IMG/VR virus record: IMGVR_UViG_3300034954_000142
Location: 1-50,793 of that record
Reading direction: 5' to 3' (one strand)
Length of the DNA: 50,793 nt
From: a virus
Shown: one piece after another, positions 6,912-14,992 of the stretch
Layout: each line of letters starts with the position of its first letter
Position numbering within the stretch: position 1 is the stretch's first letter
The notes under the pieces: model-generated
Database searches by the model: none
What the model saw: only the letters and a program-made list of their open reading frames with translations
Told to the model about the DNA's origin: nothing
Position numbers and translations under genes: made by a program

Positions 6912-7870
6912 TATCCGCCACCACCACTATAAGACCCGCCGCTGGACGTGCCACCGCCAGAGGTCTGACCACTAGAAGATCCAGCGGATCCATATTGGTT
7001 AACCTCTGTTTCGGTCATCGTGCCAGCGGTTTCAGTAGTAGCGGTAGTGCTACCTGACGTGACTGCAACAGTGCTACCGTCAGCAAGCACATCACCTTGA
7101 GAAATGGTAGGATCAGAAGATCCAAAGTTTCTTGAGGTGTATTCTGCTGTAGCAGCGAATTGGATAGAAGGTGTTTGACCCACCAGAGTTTCATATGTGG
7201 GTTTGACGCTTGCAAACGCTTCTGCAACTGCACCCACAGTCTTCTTAATACCTGTAATAGGATCAACCTCGTTATTAGGTAGGTATTCGACTAGACCTTC
7301 AAATTCTTCAACGAATGAATCAATAAATTGAGGTTTAAGGATGTAAATACCTCTCTTATACTCATTCAGACCAGATTCATAGTCATAGTTAGAAATAGGT
7401 CTAACCAACTCCTCTTTGGGCACCAGTGTGCCATCAGGTTTTGAATACTCAAAGTCTTCAGGGACTTGATGTCCTGCTCTCAGGACGACATCACCTTGCG
7501 TGTTTTTGACTTCTTGTGTCACCCAATGGTGTACACTTTCTACATCTGCCTTGCCATACTTGCGGACCATGTAGTTATACATCTCCTGCTCAGACATAGG
7601 CCATTCATCATAGACATTGATGATGTTGTTGCAAAGCAATATAACCCAATCATAATTCACATTACCATATACCTTATCAGCAATCTGCTCAGGTCTTTCG
7701 TTGTTTTCAATAGTGTATTTCTCAAAACCGAGGATTACATCCTGAAGATCATCTCTAATTTTGATACGACGAAAGAGGTTTTTCGCCATAATATAAGGAT
7801 CAGTGCTACCTGTGCGGTAACTCGTGGTCCTTACAAATACATCTGGTAAGTATGAGAAATAGTTTGCCAT
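6908..7870 (-). CDS. 53: gp53 baseplate wedge subunit
   Basis: The N-terminal 200 residues match T4-type gp53: MANYFSYLPDVFVRTTSYRTG, then NLFRRIKIRDDLQDVI and the block GNVNYDWVILLCNNI with VYDEWP. gp53 joins baseplate wedges into the hexagonal plate in the assembling tail. The protein is 320 aa, much longer than T4 gp53 (196 aa): a Thr/Ser/Gly-rich tail after about residue 240 ends in GGGTSSGGSYSGGGGY, probably flexible and surface exposed. It is the second gene of a leftward pair after gene 48, sharing one base with its stop. Confidence 0.85.
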   Translation of the reverse strand: MANYFSYLPDVFVRTTSYRTGSTDPYIMAKNLFRRIKIRDDLQDVILGFEKYTIENNERPEQIADKVYGNVNYDWVILLCNNIINVYDEWPMSEQEMYNYMVRKYGKADVESVHHWVTQEVKNTQGDVVLRAGHQVPEDFEYSKPDGTLVPKEELVRPISNYDYESGLNEYKRGIYILKPQFIDSFVEEFEGLVEYLPNNEVDPITGIKKTVGAVAEAFASVKPTYETLVGQTPSIQFAATAEYTSRNFGSSDPTISQGDVLADGSTVAVTSGSTTATTETAGTMTETEVNQYGSAGSSSGQTSGGGTSSGGSYSGGGGY

Positions 7871-8790
7871 TATAATGCAAAGTCCTCGTTTGTGCGGTAT
7901 TTGGTCTCTTGGAAGGTAAGAGTCATATTATAAGTTGCAAAACCAAAGTCCTTGTCTTCCATACCAGGAATTTGTGTCTTAATAGCAGTAGAGTCACCGA
8001 AGTCAATACTCATGTCCTGCAATACCATCTTATGTGGGAAACTCAGCAGTTGTTGCATATAACCACCTGCTGCCTTTCCTTCACCTAATTCTTCTTCATC
8101 ACCTTTAGAGACGTATCTAACAATTTCTGCTCTAAACTTGTCAGGGATGAGCAACCAGTTACCCTTCTTCTTCGGGTGCATCGATGCTCTTAACTGTTGT
8201 ATGATCTCAAAGATTGTCTCCACATCAGTAGCACTCTTAGGCACAAAGGTAAACTTAAAACTGTGTGAAATGAATCCAACGCCTTTGAAGAGCATCTCTT
8301 CATAAGGGTTAAACACCTTACCTTGCGTTATTTGTGAGAGGTCGTTAGAATCTAGACTAAAACCATAAGGAGATACTTCACCAACTGTAGCGTTGATTGC
8401 TTCAGCACCGAGTTTGAATCCAAGAGCAGGTTTTGCTGCTGCAGCTGCGCTAGAAAGGTTATCACCAATACCATCAAGTGATCCGCCAGATGCAACAACA
8501 TTTGTTGCTGCTTTCATTATTTCACTACCAACAGCACCAAGGTTTTTACCTTCATACTTGGCAGAATACTTTTCATTCAAACCAGGTGGCAGATATAGGT
8601 AGAGACTTCTTTCTACTCCACCACCACCTTTGTTAGCACCTTTATTATTCTTAGTCTGGTGCTTATAAATATCTAATCGAAGGTAGTCAACCACTTCCGT
8701 TGGGTAGGAGGCTTTATCTCTCACAGATGCCCTGCTACTCGCTGAGGACCCCAAGGGTTTCATTCGTGGAAATACTAAATTTTTTGACAT
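7870..8790 (-). CDS. 48: gp48 baseplate tail-tube cap protein
   Basis: This 306-residue protein occupies the gene 48 position next to 53. The C-terminal part (FKFTFVPKSATDVETIFEIIQQLRASMHPKK and YNMTLTFQETKYRT) has the beta-sandwich pattern of tail-tube-like proteins that cap the baseplate and start the tube (T4 gp48/gp54). An Ala/Gly-rich stretch around residues 105-125 is probably a linker. The start ATG (8788-8790) overlaps the gene 4 ATG on the opposite strand by two bases, so its promoter must lie inside gene 4. Confidence 0.8.
   Translation of the reverse strand: MSKNLVFPRMKPLGSSASSRASVRDKASYPTEVVDYLRLDIYKHQTKNNKGANKGGGGVERSLYLYLPPGLNEKYSAKYEGKNLGAVGSEIMKAATNVVASGGSLDGIGDNLSSAAAAAKPALGFKLGAEAINATVGEVSPYGFSLDSNDLSQITQGKVFNPYEEMLFKGVGFISHSFKFTFVPKSATDVETIFEIIQQLRASMHPKKKGNWLLIPDKFRAEIVRYVSKGDEEELGEGKAAGGYMQQLLSFPHKMVLQDMSIDFGDSTAIKTQIPGMEDKDFGFATYNMTLTFQETKYRTNEDFAL
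8664..8671 (+). promoter_or_regulatory. late promoter TATAAATA for gene 4 operon, inside gene 48
   Basis: A perfect T4 late consensus TATAAATA lies in the antisense orientation to gene 48, 117 bases before the gene 4 ATG. Because genes 48 and 4 overlap at their start codons, a promoter for the rightward operon has to be embedded here. Chance occurrence of an 8-mer in AT-rich DNA is the main caveat. Confidence 0.5.
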
Positions 8791-9223
8791 GAGTTATTCT
8801 GGCAAGTTTAGACCATCAAACAGGCATAAGTATAAAGGTGATCCCACAAATATTATTTATAGGAGTTTGTGGGAAAGAAAGTTTATGGTGTGGTGCGACA
8901 AGAATGTAAACGTATTGGAGTGGGGAAGTGAAGAAATCGTTATTCCATACATCAGTCCTGTTGACGGTCGGATTCATCGCTATTTCCCCGATTTCTACGT
9001 CAGAGCACGAACCAGGAGTGGAGGGACTACGAAGCTCATTATTGAGGTTAAACCGAAGATACAGTGTGCGCCCCCTAAACGCCCAAAGAGGCAAACTAAA
9101 AAGTACATAACTGAGGTGAAGACTTTCGGTGTCAATCAAGCAAAGTGGAAGGCAGCGAGAGAATACTGTAAAGACCGTAATATGGAATTTCTCATTCTTA
9201 CAGAAAAAGAGTTAAACGTATGA
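8789..9223 (+). CDS. 4: gp4 head completion protein
   Basis: The 144-aa protein matches T4 gp4 (also called gp50): N-terminal GKFRPSNRHKYKGDP, SLWERKFMVWCD, and a nuclease-like core YFPDFYV...LIIEVKPK with Asp and E-x-K residues characteristic of a PD-(D/E)XK fold, then a basic lysine-rich stretch. gp4 finishes the DNA-filled head before tail joining. The start overlaps the gene 48 start (CATG). It ends in an ATGA overlap with the next gene. Confidence 0.88.
   Translation: MSYSGKFRPSNRHKYKGDPTNIIYRSLWERKFMVWCDKNVNVLEWGSEEIVIPYISPVDGRIHRYFPDFYVRARTRSGGTTKLIIEVKPKIQCAPPKRPKRQTKKYITEVKTFGVNQAKWKAAREYCKDRNMEFLILTEKELNV
8854..8861 (-). promoter_or_regulatory. late promoter TATAAATA for genes 48-53, inside gene 4
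   Basis: On the minus strand the sequence reads TATAAATA (plus strand TATTTATA), 63 bases upstream of the gene 48 ATG and inside the 5' part of gene 4. It is the mirror image of the embedded promoter at 8664-8671. Transcripts from the two would overlap as antisense RNAs for about 170 bases. Confidence 0.5.
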
Positions 9224-9690
9224 GCATCTTCACCGATGTCAAAGATCTTGCAGAAGGCAAGTCACAATCAAAAGAGTGGTATCGCAGTCAACTGCAATAT
9301 GGTCTAGAGCCTTATGAAGGCACCTTTGAGGTCGGTGATGTCATTTTCTTTGCATATTCTGCAGCGACTGAGAAACTGCAGTTTTACGATAGATTCCCAA
9401 TGGTGAAGATATCCGACAAAGATGATCCAAACATGCAATTCTCAGGTGGCAACTTGCATTATCTACGACCATCAGCAAGAAGGACAATCGCTTCACAGTG
9501 GTCTATGGGCAGTCCCGCGTATCCTGCCCGTTGCCATCATAAATACTTTATGTCTAATGCTACCAACATCTATACTGTTAAACCGATTGACCTGCAGGAT
9601 ATGACTCCATTGCCTATTGAGCAATTCCTATTTAATGCAGCAGGTCGCTGGATCGAGGTCCCTAGCAGTCACATCTGGAGTCGAGTTTAA
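9220..9690 (+). CDS. conserved T4-like phage protein between genes 4 and 54
   Basis: A 156-aa protein with the pattern DVIFFAYSAATEKLQFYDRFPMVKI followed by GGNLHYLRPSARR. Similar blocks (YDRFPLV... NLHYLPP) recur in marine T4-like phages as uncharacterised morphogenesis-region proteins. The position within coupled head/tail completion genes suggests a structural or assembly role. I considered gp2 and gp3 but could not support either. The TAATG junction couples it to gene 54. Confidence 0.55.
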   Translation: MSIFTDVKDLAEGKSQSKEWYRSQLQYGLEPYEGTFEVGDVIFFAYSAATEKLQFYDRFPMVKISDKDDPNMQFSGGNLHYLRPSARRTIASQWSMGSPAYPARCHHKYFMSNATNIYTVKPIDLQDMTPLPIEQFLFNAAGRWIEVPSSHIWSRV

Positions 9691-10442
9691 TGAGTTACAG
9701 AAATCCCAATAGTTTTCTCCGATTTGCTGATCTAGTAGCAAGTGGTGAGAAGGATATTGCAAAGTCAAATCTATTTTCGGTGGAGATCACACTCCCTCCG
9801 ATGATGTATGCTCAAGGTAACTATCCACAATATAGAGAGCATTATGAATCTATTAACTACTTTGCTGATAGTGTAACCCTTCCTGCCAGAAGAATTAAAA
9901 CCCAGTCGGTCAAGATGATTGGACAACCATATGATTATGCATATGGTCAGCAGAAGCAAGAAGTCAGAATGTCATTCATCATGACAAAGGACATGTATCA
10001 TCGTCAGTTTTTTGAGACATGGATGAATATGACTGCTAATGATGCTGAAAACAGAGTTACATTTTATGATGAGTATACTGCAGACATTCAGATCCTGAAA
10101 TGGGAGAATGCTGCTAACGTGGTATATAAAGGGACCGCAGGTAATGGATTAGGGCGTCCCGTCCACTATGAGCAAAGGATGAATAGATCTACTGCTGTGT
10201 GGCAGATGTATGGTGCATTCCCGTTTGATATCTCAGCGATGACTCTCAATAATGGTCCTGCCGATCTTCTGAAGATCGATGTTGACTTCAAATATGAGAG
10301 ATTCAGATTTGATACGGTTGCAGAAGACACTCTCTCCTTCAACCCTAATGCTAAAGACAAAGTTATTCGTAACTTTGATAAGATCTTTGAGAGACTTGGT
10401 TTTGCCTCGGATCAAAGAGATTCCGCCTTCTTTGGCACCTAA
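9690..10442 (+). CDS. 54: gp54 baseplate tail-tube initiator
   Basis: The 250-aa protein has the tail-tube fold pattern: RFADLVASGEKDIAKSNLFSVEITLP, INYFADSVTLPARRIKTQSV (the conserved 'sorting of strands' motif of tube proteins), and a long C-terminal beta region ending FKYERFRFDTV. In T4, gp54 binds the gp48-capped hub and starts polymerisation of the gp19 tube. gp19 itself is about 165 aa and not in this window, and the position by gene 4 and 26 favours gp54. It is translationally coupled to the upstream gene. Confidence 0.7.
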   Translation: MSYRNPNSFLRFADLVASGEKDIAKSNLFSVEITLPPMMYAQGNYPQYREHYESINYFADSVTLPARRIKTQSVKMIGQPYDYAYGQQKQEVRMSFIMTKDMYHRQFFETWMNMTANDAENRVTFYDEYTADIQILKWENAANVVYKGTAGNGLGRPVHYEQRMNRSTAVWQMYGAFPFDISAMTLNNGPADLLKIDVDFKYERFRFDTVAEDTLSFNPNAKDKVIRNFDKIFERLGFASDQRDSAFFGT

Positions 10443-10446
10443 ATAA
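10439..10446 (+). promoter_or_regulatory. putative late promoter motif before gene 26
   Basis: CTAAATAA at the gene 54 stop, 22 bases before the gene 26 ATG, repeats the ACCTAAATAA string found before gene 32. It fits the T4-type late core with one deviation. GGAG lies seven bases before the ATG as ribosome-binding site. Confidence 0.4.
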
Positions 10447-10467
10447 ATTTAATAGTTATGGAGTATT

Positions 10468-11172
10468 ATGCCTTTACCCAAGCTCGCTATCCCCGAGTAT
10501 GATCTGACGTTGCCTATTACTGGCACTAAAGTTACATATCGACCCTTCCTTGTTAAAGAGGAGAAACTGCTCTATCTCGCTATGGAGTCGCAAGACGACA
10601 AGCAGATGATCAAGGCAGTTAAAACTATCATCAAGAATTGCACCAACCTGAAGAGTAAGGTAGAAGATCTCGCAACCTTCGAGATTGAATTCATCTTCCT
10701 TCGTATTCGTGCTACTGCTGTTGGTGAAGCAAGTGAATTCAAGATCACTTGTCCTGATGACAATGAGACACAAGTCGAAGTGATGGTGCCCCTGAATGAG
10801 GTCCAAGTCGAAATTCCTTCTGACCATGAGAAGAAAATTCTCCTTGATCAAGAAGTGGGTGTTGTTATGAAGTATCCTTCGATTGATGTATTCATCAGTC
10901 AAAATATGACAGACAATCCTAACCTTGAGGATGTCTTTGAGTTAGCAGCAGGATGTATTGAGAGTGTATACGATAAGGAAGAAGTCTATGATACCTTCAC
11001 TAAGAAGGAAGCACTAGATTTCCTTGAAGATCTGAATTCTGAGCAGTTTGCTAAGATCCAGAAATTCTTTGAGACTATGCCTAAGTTGTCTTACACACTT
11101 CCTGTCACAAACCCTAAGACTGGAGTTACATCTGATGTTGTGCTTGAAGGACTCGCGAGTTTTTTCGCATAG
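10468..11172 (+). CDS. 26: gp26 baseplate hub / tail assembly chaperone-like protein
   Basis: The 234-aa product begins MPLPKLAIPEYDLTLPITG and continues TYRPFLVKEEKLLYLAMES, the pattern of gp26 in T4-like cyanophages. gp26 is needed for baseplate hub assembly. Its position directly before the giant tape-measure-like gene, with a short second frame (gp51) behind it, is the arrangement of tail assembly chaperone pairs (lambda G/GT). A -1 slippery heptamer, T TTT TTC, sits on the last phenylalanine codons, so some ribosomes may continue into gp51 to give a product of about 298 aa (inference). Confidence 0.75.
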   Translation: MPLPKLAIPEYDLTLPITGTKVTYRPFLVKEEKLLYLAMESQDDKQMIKAVKTIIKNCTNLKSKVEDLATFEIEFIFLRIRATAVGEASEFKITCPDDNETQVEVMVPLNEVQVEIPSDHEKKILLDQEVGVVMKYPSIDVFISQNMTDNPNLEDVFELAAGCIESVYDKEEVYDTFTKKEALDFLEDLNSEQFAKIQKFFETMPKLSYTLPVTNPKTGVTSDVVLEGLASFFA

Positions 11173-11188
11173 CCCTATTGCACGATAG
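11160..11188 (+). promoter_or_regulatory. candidate -1 programmed ribosomal frameshift site
   Basis: The heptamer T TTT TTC (11160-11166) lies in the correct phase (X XXY YYZ) on codons Phe232-Phe233 of gene 26, six bases from its stop. After an 8-base spacer, a small hairpin can form: CTATT (11175-11179) with GATAG (11184-11188), loop GCAC. Slipping back one base enters the frame of gp51 with no stop in between (CGC ATA GCC CTA TTG). The hairpin is weak (five pairs, one G-U). Confidence 0.6.
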
Positions 11189-11363
11189 TCTTGAAAACTA
11201 CTACAAAACAAACTTTGCCTTGATGCAGCACCACAAGTATTCACTAACCGAGTTAGAGAATATGATTCCGTGGGAAAGAGATGTATATGTGAATCTTCTC
11301 CTCGCACATATTGCTGAGGAAGAAAGACGGCAAAACCAAGATCAGTCACGCATGTCCCTCTAA
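11178..11363 (+). CDS. 51: gp51-like hub assembly protein, probably a frameshift extension
   Basis: The short frame encodes NYYKTNFALMQHHKYSLTELENMIPWERDVYVNLLLAHI, a pattern known from the gp51/T-type chaperone domain of T4-like phages. A free-standing start would have to be TTG at 11178, and no Shine-Dalgarno sequence precedes it; the frame is open upstream to the slippery site at 11160-11166. The simplest reading is synthesis as a gp26-gp51 fusion. Its stop overlaps the start of the tape-measure-like gene (TAATG). Confidence 0.65.
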   Translation: MHDSLENYYKTNFALMQHHKYSLTELENMIPWERDVYVNLLLAHIAEEERRQNQDQSRMSL

Positions 11364-14300
11364 TGGCAGCAATTCGTAGTTTCGTAAAAATTCAACCGAT
11401 AACTGGTAAGTCAGGTATCGCTCAAAACATGGATCAGGTGCGTAAGAGCATCAATCGCATGGGGAGCGTAACGGATGGTATTGCCAAGAGTTTTTATGAT
11501 ACGACTGAGCTTCTAAAGTTTGAAAAGGAGTATCTTTCAGACACTTCTAAAGAAGAAGTCACGGATATCAAAAAGAAAGATAAGAAGGAAAAGACCAAGT
11601 GGACTGACTCCATGCGGAAATTCCGAAGATCTTTTGCAAAGAAAAAACGTGAGAGGTTAGAAGATCAGGCAGAAAAGGGCGTAGAGGAAGGAAAAGAAGA
11701 AGGTCGTAAGGCAGTCGAGAAAGAGAAACCCAAGATGGGTATGCTCGGTCGATTCCTAAATGGTCTTGCTAAGGTCTTCAAATATATGATTATATTTGGA
11801 GCACTGAATTGGTTAAGTAACCCACAGAATGCTGAGAGGGCAGTCAAGGTATTCAAGGTCTTATTTACCATAGGTAAGTTTGCTTTCAAACTTACGAAGA
11901 TGGGCGTCGGGATGATTCTCGATGGTCTGACAAATGTCTTTGGTAATTATAGTGAAGAAGGCGCTATCAGACGTGGACTCCGAGGTGTACTTGGTGTCGT
12001 ACAACTGATGGGTGGACTTGCTGTGCTTAGGACAGCACAGTATATGATCATGCCTTGGAAACTCCTCAAGGATGTTAATCGTCTGAGGATGATCTTCTCA
12101 GGAAATGCTGAGCAGTCTGCTGAGGCAGAAAGAAATGCACAAGTAAGAAAAGGCGGATATAGAGATAAGAAGACTGGAGTTATCTACTCCGACAAAGAAT
12201 ACAAATCGATGCAGAAGGCTGCCGCTAGGGCAGACCGCAAGAATCCTGGTGCCAGCAAAGCATTTGAGGAGAGATTTGGTAAGGAAGGTAGAATCTCCAA
12301 GATGCGTCGCGCTATGGGCGACAAATTCAAAGGAGTTAAGGGTAAATTTGGCGGTAAGGCAAATCAAGTATTTGGTAAGCTCGGCGGTAAGTTAAACGTC
12401 GGCATGAGCGTCGTAGGTGGCGCTGGTAGGATTGCAGCAGGTCTCGCTAGTGGTGAGAAGGCATCCTCTGCTATTGGTGCTGGTGTCGGTCAAGGTGTTG
12501 GTGGTCTGCTTGGTGGTATCGCTGGCACAGCGTTACTCGGACCTTTCCTTGGACCCTTTGCACCTATTGTTGGTAATGCACTCGGTAGTTTCCTAGGTGA
12601 GTGGGTAGGTAAAGAGTTAGGTCCACTCATGGAGCCTATCTTTGGACCTATCAAGAGATACTTTGGTATGGTCTTTGAATTCTGGAAGATGACTCTAGGA
12701 CCGATCATTGATCAGGTCAAAGAGCCCTTAGGATTGATTTTCCAGCTGATTGGTAGGTTGGGTCAATTCCTAATGGATGGTGCCAAGGTCCTGATGGACT
12801 TTACTGGATTCATCCTTGGTCCTGTATTCAATGCTATTGGTGGCGTAGTCCAGTTTGTTGTCAACAACGCCAAACGTCTCATGAATCCTGCCTCTGTGGC
12901 AGGTGGTATCTTGGATGCGGTGACATTCAACCTGTTTGACTTCGACGGAGAGAATAAGAAGGCAGCAGGTGGACCTGTAGGGATGGCTGCGGGTGGACCC
13001 ATGCAGTTTGGCAGCAATGCTGATCTACTTGCTGCTACAGGTGGTATCTACCTTAAATCAATCGTAGGTGGTCTTGGTGCATTTGGATTTGTTGGTAATA
13101 AGGTAAAATCTGTCCTAGCACCTGATATCCAGAAACTTGGTAATGCATTTGGTGTCAGTGTTGGCACTGGAGGTGGTAGTGCAGCAGGTGGTGTAAGCAC
13201 ATCTGTCACCTTCCAAGCGACACAGACAGAGAAGAAGAAGGTTGAGAATACAAAGCAACTCACTTATAAGAAGAATTTCTACAATGCTATCAATGATGGG
13301 TTGAATAAACTTCTCATCAATGGCATCAAGATCTTTGATCCTCAGCAAGCAGCACAACTTGAGCAGCAGAGACAACAACCAGGCACAGGCAGTGGTCAGA
13401 CTCAACAATCTGGACCATCACCATCTGGTCCTAGTGGATTTACTGGTGTTGGTGGTGCAACAGGTAGTGCGAATGAGAAGGCAGTACTTAATGCTATTGC
13501 AGATGCTGAAGGCACAAGCAAGTATCCTAATAAGGGATATAACACTCAGTATACTGGTAAGCAGTTTACAGGTGACAAACATCCTAGACAGATTCTTGGT
13601 CCATCCAGCTTAAGATCTGACGCTGCTGGTAGATATCAATTCTTATCTACCACTTGGGATAGCGTAATGGGTGATCCCATTACGCCAGAAAGGCAAGACC
13701 AAGGTGCTCTAAAACTTATTAAGGGACGTGGTGTTAATATCAGCAATGGTCTCTCACTCTCGGAGATCTATAGATTAGGTGGTGAGTGGGCATCCATTGA
13801 GGGTGGTCCCAACATGGTGAAAGGTGGTGGATACGGTGGTCAAGCAAAGTATTCAGCTGAAACCTTCCTTGGGATGTATGAAAAGTATGGTGGCACTAGG
13901 GAGATGGCAGAGGGTGGACATCTTACCGACGCTGGTCTTAGAGCAAGAGAGAAGAAGGGTGCTATTAGGACAAAATTAGAAAAGGCAAAGAGAGATAAGA
14001 GAAATAAAAGTGTACCTGGTAGATCTACTGGTGGATTCACTGCACACAGGACTATTCCTGACACACCTAGCACATCTTGGGCTGCAGGTATTCCTCTGAC
14101 TAGAGTGAGATCTAAGAGTGGATCTTCAGCTGAGGTTGCACTAGCTCTGGCAACTAGATTCCAAGGATTCATTGATGATCTTGAGGCAACTGGTTACAAC
14201 ATCAAGGAGATGGGTGGATTTAGACCTGATGGTCCTCCAGGTGGCAACGTTGATGGTAAAGGTCCACAATATGCACACCCATATGGTGCTGCTATTGATA

Positions 14301-14989
14301 TTAACTGGACGGATAACCCTGCATTTACAAAAATCCCAGCTAACAAATGGGGAGACTTCCCATCAAATTCAGGTGATTTAGCTGCAAAATATGGATTAGG
14401 GTGGGGCGGAAACTTTGATGATGCTATGCACTTCTCTGCTATGAAGAGAGAGTATGGCACAGGTATCGGAGGACAAGAAATTACTGGTGAGGTTGTACGT
14501 AATGCAACAGGTGCCGAAGCAGTGGTTAGCAGCACAGGCGGGTCTCAACCTAGCACTTCACCTTCAGGAAGCACTAATAACAAGCAAAGTGCTGTACAAG
14601 AATCTAAACCTGAGAAACCCAAGACTGTTGAAGAGATGCTGGAAGCATTCAAGACAGGTATCAGGAATGCATTAGGAAAGCTCGGCGCAAATGTAAAAGC
14701 TAACGCACCAGCTAGCACTGCTACACAGGATGCTGGTGTAGATACAGCAGAGAAAGTCACATCCACACCTTCTATTGATGCAGCAGACATTACGGCAGTT
14801 GGATCTATTCGAGATAATGCACTCCAGAAGTTAAAAGCAATCAAGGAGAAGGCAGAGCGTGATGAGACGGGAGACATCATACCTATTGTGCAAGAGCGTC
14901 TAGTCATACAAAAGGTCACACAGCAGATAAATACATCAGGTAGCACTAAAGCTGTGTATACCAAACCTTCGCCTCTTCTCAGTCAGTAA
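11363..14989 (+). CDS. giant tape-measure/hub protein with GH104-like and M15-like hydrolase domains
   Basis: The 1208-aa protein has a charged coiled-coil N-terminus (about 1-130), hydrophobic helices (about 130-240), a Gly-rich hydrophobic block (about 340-480), and two enzymatic domains. Near residues 700-840 it resembles lambda R-type muramidase: AEGTSKYPNKGYNT, HPR, and SDAAGRYQFLSTTW. Near 905-1040 it looks like a VanY/M15 D,D- or L,D-peptidase: GGFRPDG, AHPYGAAIDIN and MHFSA supply the zinc His/Asp/His. It probably sets tail length or fills the hub and cuts peptidoglycan on DNA injection. It sits where T4 has genes 27-29 and is paralogous to the next gene. Confidence 0.8.
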   Translation: MAAIRSFVKIQPITGKSGIAQNMDQVRKSINRMGSVTDGIAKSFYDTTELLKFEKEYLSDTSKEEVTDIKKKDKKEKTKWTDSMRKFRRSFAKKKRERLEDQAEKGVEEGKEEGRKAVEKEKPKMGMLGRFLNGLAKVFKYMIIFGALNWLSNPQNAERAVKVFKVLFTIGKFAFKLTKMGVGMILDGLTNVFGNYSEEGAIRRGLRGVLGVVQLMGGLAVLRTAQYMIMPWKLLKDVNRLRMIFSGNAEQSAEAERNAQVRKGGYRDKKTGVIYSDKEYKSMQKAAARADRKNPGASKAFEERFGKEGRISKMRRAMGDKFKGVKGKFGGKANQVFGKLGGKLNVGMSVVGGAGRIAAGLASGEKASSAIGAGVGQGVGGLLGGIAGTALLGPFLGPFAPIVGNALGSFLGEWVGKELGPLMEPIFGPIKRYFGMVFEFWKMTLGPIIDQVKEPLGLIFQLIGRLGQFLMDGAKVLMDFTGFILGPVFNAIGGVVQFVVNNAKRLMNPASVAGGILDAVTFNLFDFDGENKKAAGGPVGMAAGGPMQFGSNADLLAATGGIYLKSIVGGLGAFGFVGNKVKSVLAPDIQKLGNAFGVSVGTGGGSAAGGVSTSVTFQATQTEKKKVENTKQLTYKKNFYNAINDGLNKLLINGIKIFDPQQAAQLEQQRQQPGTGSGQTQQSGPSPSGPSGFTGVGGATGSANEKAVLNAIADAEGTSKYPNKGYNTQYTGKQFTGDKHPRQILGPSSLRSDAAGRYQFLSTTWDSVMGDPITPERQDQGALKLIKGRGVNISNGLSLSEIYRLGGEWASIEGGPNMVKGGGYGGQAKYSAETFLGMYEKYGGTREMAEGGHLTDAGLRAREKKGAIRTKLEKAKRDKRNKSVPGRSTGGFTAHRTIPDTPSTSWAAGIPLTRVRSKSGSSAEVALALATRFQGFIDDLEATGYNIKEMGGFRPDGPPGGNVDGKGPQYAHPYGAAIDINWTDNPAFTKIPANKWGDFPSNSGDLAAKYGLGWGGNFDDAMHFSAMKREYGTGIGGQEITGEVVRNATGAEAVVSSTGGSQPSTSPSGSTNNKQSAVQESKPEKPKTVEEMLEAFKTGIRNALGKLGANVKANAPASTATQDAGVDTAEKVTSTPSIDAADITAVGSIRDNALQKLKAIKEKAERDETGDIIPIVQERLVIQKVTQQINTSGSTKAVYTKPSPLLSQ

Positions 14990-14992
14990 TAG

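Noticed and set aside
9220-9690. assignment as gp2 or gp3
   Set aside because: Position is suggestive, but length and visible motifs do not let me match either protein.
14926-14933. GATAAATA near the end of the first tape-measure-like gene
   Set aside because: It lies in coding sequence; unlike the promoters in gaps, nothing distinguishes it from chance, although it is 60 bases before the next gene.
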